Assembly: GCA_019359045.1 (NCBI GenBank)
Contig: JAHHIA010000004.1
Location: forward strand, 372,001 to 436,000
Source: Scytolyngbya sp. HA4215-MV1
Lineage (GTDB): Bacteria > Cyanobacteriota > Cyanobacteriia > Leptolyngbyales > Leptolyngbyaceae
Reading direction: 5' to 3'
Length of the DNA: 64,000 bases
The position numbers and the translations under genes were made by a program. The notes beneath the pieces are model-generated. The model saw nothing but the letters and a program-made list of their open reading frames with translations, was not told where the DNA came from and ran no database searches. How positions within the stretch are numbered: position 1 is the first letter of the stretch; every line of letters starts with the position of its first letter. Positions 16,864-25,339 of the stretch are shown one piece after another.

Positions 16864-17730
16864 TCAATTCAAGGGGTAGGACTGGATCAAATCAACCACC
16901 AGGTCAGAAAGCTCCACGATCGCCTGTAACGGCTCTGCCAGCATTAGTTCCAGGTCAGGAAACTGCTGTGAAAGCTGCACGACGGTTTGCCCGATCGCAT
17001 CAGTAATCCCCCCAGCGAACAAAAAATACGGCAAGATGGCGATGCGGCGATAGCCCTGTGCTTGCAATTCTGCCAATTGGGAGGCTAAATCAGGCGATAT
17101 CGACCAGTATGCCGTGATTGCGCCCAATCGCTGGGCGAGCTGTTCGACCGGGGCATTGGCGGTTGCCCGCCGACTGCCATGTGCCAATAACACCCAAACT
17201 TCGACAGGTCGCCCTGCCAGATAGGTTGTCAACAGGCGACTGAGATTGGCATGGGTGCCGATATGAGGAAGCAACGCTAGAGAAAAGGTCTCTGGTAGCG
17301 TTGTCTGAGCCAGTTCAATTTCGGCAGGAATATCCTCCATTAAATGCTTGCCAGACAACAAAAACATCGGCAAAATTTGCAATCGAGAACACCCCTGGGC
17401 GATCGCCTGGTGGCCGAACACCTGGATTTGCTCATGCAACGACAAAGGGTGACACTCCAGGCAAGCAGAACCCACCACGGAAAGGGCGGCGGAAGAAGTT
17501 GCTACGGCAGCACCGACTCGATCAGAATCGAGATCGCCACCCCAAAAGTTAAACGCCCTTTCTGGGATAGGGTTTTCCGCATACGCCACGCTCTGTAAAT
17601 GCTGGAGTTTTTGAGCAACATCAGCAGCGATTTGATCCATTGCCCGCTGTGGACGCGGATCAGAGCTGCCGTGGCTGACCAGAAGATACGCAGAGGTTGG
17701 CTGTAGAGGGGAGGATAAATTATCAGACAA
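16864..17730 (-). CDS. sirB: Sirohydrochlorin ferrochelatase, two-CbiX-domain form
   Basis: A 288-residue protein with two tandem CbiX/SirB halves. The first begins YLLVSHGSSDPRPQRAMDQI and the second VWVLLAHGSRRATANAPVEQ; each places a catalytic His in (S/A)HGS. A further conserved region per half is LQILPMFLLSGKH and IAILPYFLFAGGITDAIG. It should insert Fe2+ (or Co2+) into sirohydrochlorin. The frame begins at TTG 17730 with no good ribosome binding site; the next methionine lies inside domain one, so the TTG start is retained with reservation. The gene is 111 nt upstream of cobA, same strand. Confidence 0.9.
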   Translation of the reverse strand: MSDNLSSPLQPTSAYLLVSHGSSDPRPQRAMDQIAADVAQKLQHLQSVAYAENPIPERAFNFWGGDLDSDRVGAAVATSSAALSVVGSACLECHPLSLHEQIQVFGHQAIAQGCSRLQILPMFLLSGKHLMEDIPAEIELAQTTLPETFSLALLPHIGTHANLSRLLTTYLAGRPVEVWVLLAHGSRRATANAPVEQLAQRLGAITAYWSISPDLASQLAELQAQGYRRIAILPYFLFAGGITDAIGQTVVQLSQQFPDLELMLAEPLQAIVELSDLVVDLIQSYPLN

Positions 17731-17777
17731 AATATGGCAGCACCAGGGCAGGAAAATTGAGCCGTCTCAAAAACAGG

Positions 17778-17801
17778 AGAGACGCGATCGATCGCGTCTC
17801 T
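17778..17801. terminator. Perfect 24-nt palindrome downstream of the dps-like gene
   Basis: AGAGACGCGATC is followed by its exact complement GATCGCGTCTCT, between the stop of the dps-like gene (17834) and the start of sirB (17730). It contains GCGATCGATCGC, a HIP1-like core. There is no T-run, so the terminator role is inferred from position. Confidence 0.45.
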
Positions 17802-17833
17802 ATCCAGAATTCTAAAATATTTTTGAGCGTCGG

Positions 17834-18391
17834 TTAGTTATTGGCAACCTGAACAAAGCCCAATGTGAGACTGTCGTGCGCCAGGAAATGTGCCAAATGG
17901 AATGCCCGATCTTCTGTTTCTAGCAGGATTTGTTCATATAAATAGCGCGTGGCGCGATCGCCCAAACTTTCTGCTTGCGCAGCTTGGCGACGAATCAAAT
18001 TAATCAACGCTTGCTCTGCTTCTAGATCATGCTCAATCATTCCTCTTGAAGAGAAAACTCCATCTGCTTCTGGAGTAAAACAGCACAACTCAGCCAGCTT
18101 GGTAAAACTTGCGGCTGGTGTCCCTCCTAACCCATTCAAACGCTCTCCCAATTTGTGCACATATCCCTGCACTTGGTCATAGCTTTCTGAGAAAAATTCA
18201 TGTAAGGAATAAAATTCCGCACCTTCGACAACGAAATGATGCTTTTGATACTGCAAATATAATGCTTGAAAACTCGCAAGGATTACATTCAAGCCTTCGC
18301 AAATGGGGGTCGTAACGGTAGACTCTAGCAGAATTGGATTATCAGCAATCTGATCAAAAGAGCGTAGTGCATTTTGAGTGCTAGCCATCAT
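17834..18391 (-). CDS. Dps-family ferritin-like DNA-protection protein
   Basis: A 185-residue four-helix ferritin-like protein. Ferroxidase-type residues are visible in [20 protein letters not shown], then [20 protein letters not shown], matching the inter-subunit di-iron site of Dps (His, then Asp...Glu). Dps dodecamers store iron, consume peroxide and can coat DNA. AGGAG precedes ATG 18391 with good spacing; a second ATG follows directly. Upstream (18494-18528) is a direct repeat TTGCACTGTTTA spaced 23 bp, a candidate operator for stress or iron control. The C-terminal extension is short and lacks Lys-rich DNA-binding tails. Confidence 0.9.
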   Translation of the reverse strand: MMASTQNALRSFDQIADNPILLESTVTTPICEGLNVILASFQALYLQYQKHHFVVEGAEFYSLHEFFSESYDQVQGYVHKLGERLNGLGGTPAASFTKLAELCCFTPEADGVFSSRGMIEHDLEAEQALINLIRRQAAQAESLGDRATRYLYEQILLETEDRAFHLAHFLAHDSLTLGFVQVANN

Positions 18392-18493
18392 CTTTCTCCT
18401 ATTAGTTAAGGTCTCTGACCTTCTTTTCGTTGGTATCTAATCGTGCAGCATTCGCGAAAAATAATAGCCTGCAATTAGATACATTTCAGTGAT

Positions 18494-18528
18494 TTGCACT
18501 GTTTATGCAACCAGAGTTGCACTGTTTA
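18494..18528 (-). promoter_or_regulatory. Direct-repeat operator candidate upstream of dps
   Basis: The 12-mer TTGCACTGTTTA occurs at 18494-18505 and exactly again at 18517-18528 (plus-strand reading), 103-137 nt upstream of the dps start. A 23-bp period, about two helical turns, is typical for cooperative regulator binding. Confidence 0.5.
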
Positions 18529-18747
18529 CGTAATCACAATTTATCACACTTAATCTGAGCGTCAATCAAGCATTTTAATTATCAGGAATAATTTGCAACA
18601 CAAAGTTTCAGCTTGTATTTATTTATGCATTGAAATCTCAATATCATGCATTTAAATCTCAATATTTTGATAACTCTCTTATAGAACGGTATCCACAACG
18701 CGCCGAGCTGAATTTTTAAACTTCTTTTAGCTTCATAAATGGACGAA
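18529..18747. other. AT-rich spacer between the dps promoter and the DNA ligase stop
   Basis: Contains a tandem 21-bp duplication at 18627-18647 and 18648-18668 (ATGCATTGAAATCTCAATAT and a one-to-two-base variant). It carries no gene. Confidence 0.5.
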
Positions 18748-20373
18748 TCAGTGGCTTGATTCCTCGATCGCTTGCCCTTCCACAAGCTGCACTGCCGATT
18801 GCACTGTATCTGCCTCCTGCGGAGGCTTATCTTTTCGCCAGCGTAGGATTCTGGGGAAGCGGACGGAAATGCCCGATTTATGACGGTTTGAGCGGGCAAT
18901 GCCTTCAAACCCAATTTCAAACACCTGAAGCGGTTCTACCGAACGAACAGGTCCAAATTTTTCGATCGTATGTTTGCGAATCCATTGATCGAGCGCTTCG
19001 ATTTCTCGGTTATCTAATCCAGAATAGGCTTTGGCAAAGGGCACCAACTCGTCTGCTTGCCACAGAGCAAACGTATAATCAGTGAATAAATTTGCCCGTT
19101 TACCACTCCCTGCCTGAGCGTAGATCAGGACTGCATCGAGAGACATCGGATCGACTTTATATTTCCACCAATAGCCGCGTTTACGACCGACTAGGTAGGG
19201 GCTATCGATCGCCTTAATCACCAAGCCTTCTGCCCCCTGTGTTCGCGATTGCGCCCGGAGCGATTGCAAATCATCTACGCTCTGAAAGGGGAGCGCAGCA
19301 GAATAGCGAATGCGAGCGCCCAAAAAGGGATCGAGCAATTGCATGAGTTGAGTGCGACGATCATGCAATGTTGTCTGCCGCAGATCTTGCCCCTGATACT
19401 CCAGTAAATCGTAGGCGATGAAATAGACAGGATTTTCTTGCATCAACTTTGGCGTTACCCGTTTGCGCCCCAATCGTTTTTGTAAATGGTTGAAACTCAG
19501 TGGACGATCGTCTTGCCAACAAAGAATTTCACCATCTAACACGACCCCATCGGGTAACGTCAGAAATAAATTGACCAGTTCGGGGAATTGCTCCGTCACC
19601 AAGTCTTCGCCGCGCGACCAAATAAAGACCTCCCCTTGCCGGCGAATGATTTGCGCCCGAATCCCATCCCATTTCCATTCGGCAAACCAGCGTGTAAAAT
19701 CCTCAGTTTGAAAGCGATCGATCTCTAACGGAGAGGCTAAAAAAAATGGATAGGGACGACTGGGTGAAATATTTTCATCTTCCGTTTGCAACAATTGTTG
19801 GTAAAAATCGACTGTTGGGGCAAAATCACCCATCAGACGGTGTGCCAAGGCTGGTTCGGGAATGCCACAAGCTGCTGCCAGTCCCTTAATCACCAACTTT
19901 TCCGACACACCGACCCGAAATGCGCCCGTCAACACTTTATTGAGGACAAACACCTCAACTGGGTTGAGAACTGACCACCAGGACAAAATAAGATCTTTCA
20001 GCTCGGTTGCCGTTGCGATCGTCTTCACCTGGGGAATCACAGTTTCCATCCACTGATGCAATGGTATAGACGACTCATGTTGTACTGCTGGCAGTACATC
20101 CCGTAACAACAACGCAATCACTTCTGCCGAATCCCCAACCTGGGCGTAACAATCCTCAAACAACCATTCCGGCATTTCAGAAATCTGTAAAAACACATCC
20201 CGCAATACTCGTGAAGTAATTAGTCGTTTGCGGGTTTTGCCCAAGAGCAAATACAATGCCCAAACTGCATTGCTCGGTTCCTCTTGTTGGAAATAGCGTT
20301 GCAACGCACTGATTTTGGCGTTGGTGGCAGGAGTGGCATCAATCTGCTGAAAGAGTTGGGTAAAGCGCTTCAT
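18748..20373 (-). CDS. ATP-dependent DNA ligase
   Basis: A 541-residue ligase. An N-terminal helical DNA-binding domain covers about 1-205. The adenylation domain starts near 210, with the lysine nucleophile K234 in AEWKWDGIRAQ. Further nucleotidyltransferase motifs are FIWSRGEDL, VLDGEILCW, EGLVIKAIDSPY and WWKYKVD. The C-terminal OB domain ends RFPRILRWRKDKPPQEADTV. Architecture fits the LigB/LIG1-like bacterial group that acts in repair alongside the essential NAD-dependent LigA. Such genes often sit beside an MBL-fold exonuclease gene, which is absent here. The adjacent gene is dps. Confidence 0.93.
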   Translation of the reverse strand: MKRFTQLFQQIDATPATNAKISALQRYFQQEEPSNAVWALYLLLGKTRKRLITSRVLRDVFLQISEMPEWLFEDCYAQVGDSAEVIALLLRDVLPAVQHESSIPLHQWMETVIPQVKTIATATELKDLILSWWSVLNPVEVFVLNKVLTGAFRVGVSEKLVIKGLAAACGIPEPALAHRLMGDFAPTVDFYQQLLQTEDENISPSRPYPFFLASPLEIDRFQTEDFTRWFAEWKWDGIRAQIIRRQGEVFIWSRGEDLVTEQFPELVNLFLTLPDGVVLDGEILCWQDDRPLSFNHLQKRLGRKRVTPKLMQENPVYFIAYDLLEYQGQDLRQTTLHDRRTQLMQLLDPFLGARIRYSAALPFQSVDDLQSLRAQSRTQGAEGLVIKAIDSPYLVGRKRGYWWKYKVDPMSLDAVLIYAQAGSGKRANLFTDYTFALWQADELVPFAKAYSGLDNREIEALDQWIRKHTIEKFGPVRSVEPLQVFEIGFEGIARSNRHKSGISVRFPRILRWRKDKPPQEADTVQSAVQLVEGQAIEESSH

Positions 20374-21305
20374 GTCACGAATTGGGGTGCCATGATGCCA
20401 TTATGACGCTTGGATAGGCTGATTCCGCATAGGGAGCAATCCTGAGTGCATCGAGAGTGTTTTCCTGCACTTCAACTACCAAAAAATCATATAAAACTCG
20501 CCAATAGTAAAATATTCAGAAAAACTCAGAAAAGACCTCAGGAAAAATCTGGAATTTGAAAGCCTATTGAGGCGTTTGACCGGTTTTAGCGTAAGTTGCC
20601 CATGAGTCAGGCAGTGACGAAACCAGAGGCATTGCAATTGCTAGTTAAATGACTTTCAAGCTCTCCAATGCTACCCAGATTCCGATGCTACCCAGATACA
20701 TGCTTGACAGGTGTACTCTTGGACGATCGCGATCAGTTTACAGAGATTTATATTCTAAACAGACAAAAGAAGCTGCGATTGCCTTAATGTTTTGTAACTA
20801 TATTTCTAGCGCGCAATGTTTTAATTGCACAAAATTTGCACAATTAGATTGCTTTAATCAGATTTAGGTTCAAAACTAATCGACCTGACGACCTTTAAGG
20901 TCTGGTTTAGATTTTTCAGGCTTAGTTGTAGTCCATGCACAGCGTTATCCTATCTGAGCGTAAGAGATCTTCTTAAGTTAGAAGCTCTTTTATTTGCTCC
21001 TCCATCTCGTAAGTGATTTAGGAGTGCAATTTTTCCCCGACGTTTAACGACATCGGGGGCGGTTTATGGGTTTTGCACAATCAATGGTTTGTTTAACTCG
21101 TTCCTTATAAGCGGGAAGATATCTTCCTTTTGATTGATCTCTTCTGGTTTGTTTCGCGTCGGGCAAGTCTTCTTGTGATTGATAAGAAACTAGCTTACTG
21201 AGTACGATACGGCACTAACCCCATTTATTCCTGCTAAATCCAATACAAAAAGTCTGAATTTTGAACTGAATTTTGCTTACATCAAAAACACTAGGAGAGA
21301 CTAGA
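20374..21305 (+). promoter_or_regulatory. Long upstream region of the first phycocyanin operon
   Basis: A 930-bp non-coding region between the divergent ligase and cpcB. It contains the L-box at 20825-20842, a half-site TTGCACA near 21074, hairpins at about 20964-20991 (AAGAG.CTTCT / AGAAG.CTCTT) and 21035-21058 (CCCCGA / TCGGGG), and finally the AGGAGA ribosome binding site at 21292. A short open frame at 20649-20867 crosses the L-box and has no coding character. Confidence 0.7.
20825..20842 (+). promoter_or_regulatory. L-box: RcaC-type binding site
   Basis: TTGCACA-AAAT-TTGCACA, an exact match to the TTGCACA-N4-TTGCACA direct repeat known as the L-box, the DNA site bound by the response regulator RcaC in type III complementary chromatic acclimation. 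It lies 464 nt upstream of the cpcB start. That distance implies a long 5' leader. Confidence 0.8.
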
Positions 21306-21824
21306 ATGCTTGATGCTTTTACCAAGGTTGTGTCTCAGGCTGACACTCGGGGCGAATATGTTAGCGATTCGCAAATTGATGCCCTAAAAAGCATGGTTGC
21401 AGAAGGTGCTAAGCGGATGGATGTTGTCAACCGAATCACCGGTAACGCTTCTACCATCGTTGCAGATGCAGCTCGCGCATTGTTTGCTGAGCAGCCTCAA
21501 TTGATCGCACCCGGTGGAAATGCTTATACCAACCGTCGCATGGCTGCTTGCTTGCGCGATATGGAAATTATCCTCCGCTATGTCACCTACGCTGTATTTA
21601 CAGGTGATTCCAGCGTACTGGAAGATCGTTGCTTGAATGGCTTGCGCGAAACTTATTTGGCGTTGGGTGTACCTGGTTCTTCTGTGGCAGCTGGCGTTAG
21701 CAAGATGAAACAGTCTGCGATTGCGATCGCTAACGACCCCAATGGTGTTACTAAGGGTGATTGCAGCAGCCTGATGGCTGAAGTGGGTGGCTACTTCGAT
21801 CGTGCTGCTTCGGCAGTTGGTTAA
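21306..21824 (+). CDS. cpcB: C-phycocyanin beta subunit, first copy
   Basis: A 172-residue phycobiliprotein of the phycobilisome rods. Bilin-attachment cysteines are at C82 ([16 protein letters not shown]) and C153 (TKGDCSSLM), as in phycocyanin; the extra insert and cysteines of phycoerythrin beta are absent. NAYTNRRMA contains the Asn72 position that is normally methylated. AGGAGA lies 9 nt before ATG 21306. It forms an operon with cpcA 81 nt downstream. An L-box upstream suggests red-light induction. The protein is about 80% identical by eye to the second copy at 27742. Confidence 0.96.
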   Translation: MLDAFTKVVSQADTRGEYVSDSQIDALKSMVAEGAKRMDVVNRITGNASTIVADAARALFAEQPQLIAPGGNAYTNRRMAACLRDMEIILRYVTYAVFTGDSSVLEDRCLNGLRETYLALGVPGSSVAAGVSKMKQSAIAIANDPNGVTKGDCSSLMAEVGGYFDRAASAVG

Positions 21825-21905
21825 GGAACGAGATTCTTGTAGTTCATTCTCTGTTCCGATTTCTGAAATTACTTACTTTGCACACTTGTTGAAAGGAAGA
21901 ACTCC

Positions 21906-22394
21906 ATGAAAACACCATTAACAGAAGCAGTCGCAGCAGCCGATTCCCAAGGACGTTTTCTCAGCTCTACTGAGATGCAGGTCGCCTTTGGCCGGTTCCG
22001 TCAAGCAGCAGCTAGCCTAGATGCAGCTAAAGGTCTGAGTGCAAAAGCTCAGAGCTTGGCTGATGGCGCGGCCAATGCTGTGTACCAAAAGTTCCCCTAC
22101 ACCACCCAAATGCAGGGCAACAACTTTGCTTCTAGCCCCGCAGGTAAAGCTAAGTGCGTGCGTGACATCGGTTACTACATCCGCATCATCACCTACTGCT
22201 TGATCGCAGGTGGTACAGGTCCTCTGGATGACTACCTGATCAGCGGTCTGGCTGAAATCAACCGGACTTTTGATCTGTCTCCTAGCTGGTATGTAGAAGC
22301 GCTGAAGCACGTCAAAGCAAACCATGGTTTAAGTGGAGATCCAGCGGTAGAAGCCAATTCTTATATTGACTACGCTATCAACTCCTTGAGCTAA
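21906..22394 (+). CDS. cpcA: C-phycocyanin alpha subunit, first copy
   Basis: A 162-residue partner of CpcB carrying one phycocyanobilin at C84 ([20 protein letters not shown]). [20 protein letters not shown] and the C-terminal [15 protein letters not shown] are canonical CpcA ends. The isomerising-lyase-type PecA sequence features are not seen, so this is phycocyanin rather than phycoerythrocyanin. GGAAG lies before ATG 21906. A terminator-like structure directly follows (22406-22477), likely reducing readthrough into the linkers, in keeping with the high subunit-to-linker ratio needed in rods. Confidence 0.96.
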   Translation: MKTPLTEAVAAADSQGRFLSSTEMQVAFGRFRQAAASLDAAKGLSAKAQSLADGAANAVYQKFPYTTQMQGNNFASSPAGKAKCVRDIGYYIRIITYCLIAGGTGPLDDYLISGLAEINRTFDLSPSWYVEALKHVKANHGLSGDPAVEANSYIDYAINSLS

Positions 22395-22405
22395 CAGTTT
22401 TCGTT

Positions 22406-22484
22406 TGCCCAGAACAACAAAAGACTGTGAGTGCGATCGTGTTGCATTGCATAGATGGTTTTTTGAAGTTCTGGGCATGACTTT
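22406..22484 (+). terminator. Attenuator-like hairpin between cpcA and the linker genes
   Basis: TGCCCAGAAC (22406-22415) is exactly complementary to GTTCTGGGCA (22468-22477), with a 52-nt loop and then CTTTTTTT. Position after cpcA and the T-run support partial termination or RNA processing. Confidence 0.55.
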
Positions 22485-23039
22485 TTTTAAGGTTCAATGG
22501 CTGCAATACAGCTTAGGATTTGAGCCTTTTGCTGTAACTTCTCCAACTGAACTGCGGGCGAATTGGTCGGAAGGAGATGTGCAATCGCTCATCAATGTTG
22601 CCTATCGGCAAGTTTTCGGCAATGAGCATTTCTTATATCGATTCTTTGGAATATCAAGAACACTTTGGTGAAGCGATCGTCCCCTACTATCGAGGGTTTG
22701 AAACTTAACGTGGACAAAAAACGCTCGGCTTCAGTCGGATGTTCCAACTTTATCGAAGTTATGCCAATCGCGATCGTGCTCAGGGCAAAAATAAATCTGC
22801 TTGGTTGACGAATGATTTGACTCGTAATCTGTCAACTCCCGTCCAGACTCCTACTTTTAGTAAGTCGCTAACTGGTGTTGTGGCAGGTGATCGTGGGCAG
22901 CTTTACCGGGTATGTGTGATGCAAGCAGACCGAGGACGCACTCCTCAAGTGCGTCAATCCCTGCGCAACTACTTCGTCACGTATGAGCGACTTTCCCCCA
23001 TACTACAACGCCCTTAATCAGCGCGGTAGTGGGTGCTGA
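22477..23039 (+). pseudogene. Decayed phycobilisome rod-linker gene
   Basis: The remains of a roughly 30-kDa rod linker. The N-terminal part reads [20 protein letters not shown] and [13 protein letters not shown]. The reading then jumps, in another frame, to [20 protein letters not shown], so about 85 residues in the middle of the linker domain are missing relative to the intact gene at 23241. An in-frame TAA follows GFET, then GQKTLGFSRMFQLYRSYAN and a CpcD-like tail (TGVVAGDRGQLYRV). One extra base near 23011 shifts the last residues (LNQRG). At least one deletion, two frameshifts and one nonsense codon rule out a functional product. The GKNKSAWLT and RGRTPQVRQS wording recalls CpcH/CpcI/PecC-type linkers. 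It occupies the position of the first linker in a B-A-linker-linker-D operon. Confidence 0.85.
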
Positions 23040-23240
23040 ATGTTTCTCCCACTTAAGCCAAAGTGACGCAATCGCAACGCAGCCCCACTTTGAACATCCA
23101 ATCTCATCGCAGGAGTTGGGTGGCTCAGACAATCCTCCTGCATCGCGCTAAATACAGCAGGTAAAGCTTTTTCCCTTGCTGTTATCGGCAATCTATCCCC
23201 TGCAATACCATTCACTCAACATTTCAAGGAGCAGCATTTC

Positions 23241-24113
23241 GTGGCTATTACAACCGCAGCTTCCCGTTTGGGAACCACTGCTTTTAGTGAGGCTTGCCCG
23301 ATCGAATTACGGCAAAATTGGACTGCTGACGATGCCAAAGGCATCATTCAGGCAGTTTACCGTCAGGTTTTGGGCAATGACTACATCATGCAATCAGAGC
23401 GCCTAATTAGCCTGGAATCACTTTTGACCAACGGTCAATTAACGGTGCGAGATTTTGTCCGGGCAGTTGCTAAATCTGATCTGTATAAGAGCAAGTTTCT
23501 CTATCCCCATTTTCAGACTCGTGTAATTGAGCTAAACTTCAAACATTTGCTGGGACGTGCTCCTTATGCTGAATCTGAGGTGATTGAACATCTCGATCGC
23601 TACCAGAATGAGGGATTTGAGGCAGACATTGATTCCTACATCGACTCAGATGAGTACGATGCCAACTTTGGCGATGCGATCGTCCCCTACTACCGCGATC
23701 TCGTAACGACGGGAGTTGGGCAGCGCACGGTTGGATTTACCCGAATGTTCCGCCTCTATCGTGGTTATGCGAATAGCGATCGTTCCCAACTAGCAGGCGC
23801 AGAGTCTCGCTTAGCAAGTGATTTGGCTCGCAATAGCGCATCCGCTATCATTGGACCTTCCGGGGGGAGCGATGGCTGGGCATATTTACCAGCTAAGCAA
23901 GGTACCGCCCCCAACCGTACTTTTGGGCGATCGTCAGTCAATTCATCCGCTCGACTCTACCGAATCGAAGTTGCGGGGATTAGCTTGCCCCGTTATCCCA
24001 AAGTCCGCCGTAGCAATAAAGAATTCATCGTTCCTTACGAACAGCTATCCAGTACCCTCCAGCAAATTAATAAACTGGGCGGTAAAGTTGCTAGCATCAC
24101 CCTTGCACAATAG
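23241..24113 (+). CDS. cpcC: Phycobilisome rod linker polypeptide (about 32 kDa)
   Basis: A 290-residue linker starting at GTG 23241 with AAGGAG 10 nt upstream. The pfam-type PBS linker domain covers about residues 15-145 ([66 protein letters not shown]). A basic linker region follows, then a C-terminal CpcD-like domain at about 235-290 ([15 protein letters not shown], then [20 protein letters not shown]). It joins phycocyanin hexamers within the rod and tunes their absorption. It sits between the decayed linker and cpcD, so it is now the only full rod linker in this operon. It could equally be named cpcI if the operon is the inducible type. Confidence 0.94.
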   Translation: MAITTAASRLGTTAFSEACPIELRQNWTADDAKGIIQAVYRQVLGNDYIMQSERLISLESLLTNGQLTVRDFVRAVAKSDLYKSKFLYPHFQTRVIELNFKHLLGRAPYAESEVIEHLDRYQNEGFEADIDSYIDSDEYDANFGDAIVPYYRDLVTTGVGQRTVGFTRMFRLYRGYANSDRSQLAGAESRLASDLARNSASAIIGPSGGSDGWAYLPAKQGTAPNRTFGRSSVNSSARLYRIEVAGISLPRYPKVRRSNKEFIVPYEQLSSTLQQINKLGGKVASITLAQ

Positions 24114-24124
24114 GAGAAAATACC

Positions 24125-24340
24125 ATGTTGAAACAATCCTTAAATCGTGTCTTTGTTTATGAAGTTGAAGGGTTGCGTCAAAACGAGCAAACCACCAGCA
24201 ATAGCTACCCAGTGCGTAACAGCAGCAAGTTTCTCATTCAAGTGCCTTATAACCGCATGAATGAAGAGATGCAGCGTATTAGTCGCATCGGTGGCAGAAT
24301 CGTGAACATTCGCCCGCTGACTGAGTCAGCAGCCCCCTAG
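24125..24340 (+). CDS. cpcD: Phycobilisome rod-capping small linker
   Basis: A 71-residue protein made of a single CpcD domain (RVFVYEVEGLRQNEQTT, then QVPYNRMNEEMQRISRIGGR). CpcD caps the distal end of phycocyanin rods and limits their length. The gene starts 11 nt after the cpcC stop, with AGGAG upstream of ATG 24125, and is the last gene of the operon. A strong intrinsic terminator follows at 24484. Confidence 0.94.
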   Translation: MLKQSLNRVFVYEVEGLRQNEQTTSNSYPVRNSSKFLIQVPYNRMNEEMQRISRIGGRIVNIRPLTESAAP

Positions 24341-25132
24341 TCAAGTCGCACATGTTGGCACCAAAGAGTAATCAATCTAATTGGCGTTGCTGAAAGGCAG
24401 GATGATTTGAAACTTCGTTCCAAATCATTCAGTATCATTTTCATCCCGTTGTTGAGCAACTCCGTCTAAATTTGATAAATTCGAATGGGTGTGGAAAAAC
24501 AATTCCACACCCATTTTGCTGTCACTCGGTTGAGTGATGGTTGGGAATGTCTGCAAAATTTGCGATCGGGCGTCATCGACAATCTCACTAGCGCGATCGC
24601 GAACAGTTTTGCTACAGGCAACAACATGGCTCTAGTAAGCGCAAGTTGTTCAATCTACTGTAAACTATCATCGCTGAAATACTGCCGGTATCATCTGCTA
24701 TTTGAAAATACTGAATTGCTTCTGATGGTTGAGTCGCCTGCCAGTTGGCAAAATTCACAATCCGAGTTTTTTGAATCAGTCCGCAAACTCTTTCACTCAA
24801 TTGCGGTTTGGTCATGGTTGAGAATCATGCTGGAGGACTCAGATAATCATCATTGAAGAGGGCAACCTTCTCGACACGATGTTCACCATCGTGGAGTAGA
24901 GGCAGTGACGGAAAACCTTCTGCTTTGAACCGGGCACGCTGCAAAGATTACCTCTTAAGGTAATCGTTTTCTGAAAAAATGAAGGCTATATTGAACCTGT
25001 GCTATATAGTAATTTGACGCAAAAGTCTAGACTTAAAGTAGCGATATTTACAGACTTTAATGTTTAGACTGGCAAAATTGGGAAGAGCAAATTATCGCTC
25101 TGTCGTTTCGGTTACACCCTTAGGAGAAAGCC
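24341..25132. other. Region downstream of cpcD without a supported gene
   Basis: A 790-bp stretch. It contains a short stem-loop repeat (24382-24440) and the operon terminator (24484-24517). A minus-strand frame at 24612-24815 (MTKPQLSERVCGLIQKTRIV...) has moderately protein-like composition but no recognisable domain or ribosome binding site, and could be a gene remnant. About 25000-25120 probably holds the promoter of the small gene at 25133. Confidence 0.5.
24484..24517 (+). terminator. Intrinsic terminator of the first phycocyanin operon
   Basis: AATGGGTGTGGAA, loop AAACAA, then TTCCACACCCATTTT: a 13-bp perfect stem ending in a T-run, 140 nt after the cpcD stop. Confidence 0.85.
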
Positions 25133-25339
25133 ATGACTGATATACCCACTGGCGGTCAAATGCTTTGGAAACTGGACGGGGAAGATCGGGTCTTGCACTT
25201 GCGGCATAATGACTTAGAGCCCTGGCGTCCCTATGAGGAGTTTCCTCAGTATGTGCTACCTGATCCCCTTGGTTTTTCCAAAGGAATCGCGACTTTCTTA
25301 GCCTTGCTGAAAAAAGACTGGACTACAATTAAGTCCTGA
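25133..25339 (+). CDS. Small hypothetical protein in the phycobilisome region
   Basis: A 68-residue protein whose ATG at 25133 is preceded by TTAGGAGAAAGCC, a strong ribosome binding site, which argues for a real gene. It is acidic in the middle and rich in Trp, Pro and aromatic residues (WRPYEEFPQYVLPDPLG), ending in a basic TFLALLKKDWTTIKS. No domain is recognised and there is no signal peptide or membrane helix. Flanked by phycobilisome operons on the same strand, it could relate to light harvesting, but that is only a positional suggestion. Confidence 0.6.
   Translation: MTDIPTGGQMLWKLDGEDRVLHLRHNDLEPWRPYEEFPQYVLPDPLGFSKGIATFLALLKKDWTTIKS

Noticed and set aside
20649-20867. 72-residue frame crossing the L-box
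   Set aside because: It overlaps a regulatory element and has no coding character.
21306-22394. Phycoerythrocyanin (pecBA) instead of phycocyanin
   Set aside because: The alpha chain matches CpcA around Cys84 ([16 protein letters not shown]) and at both ends, and the beta chain lacks phycoerythrin inserts. Phycocyanin is preferred.
24612-24815. Minus-strand 67-residue frame MTKPQLSERVCGLIQKTRIV... as a gene
   Set aside because: No ribosome binding site, no recognised domain and nothing supporting expression. It may be a gene fragment; too weak for a CDS.
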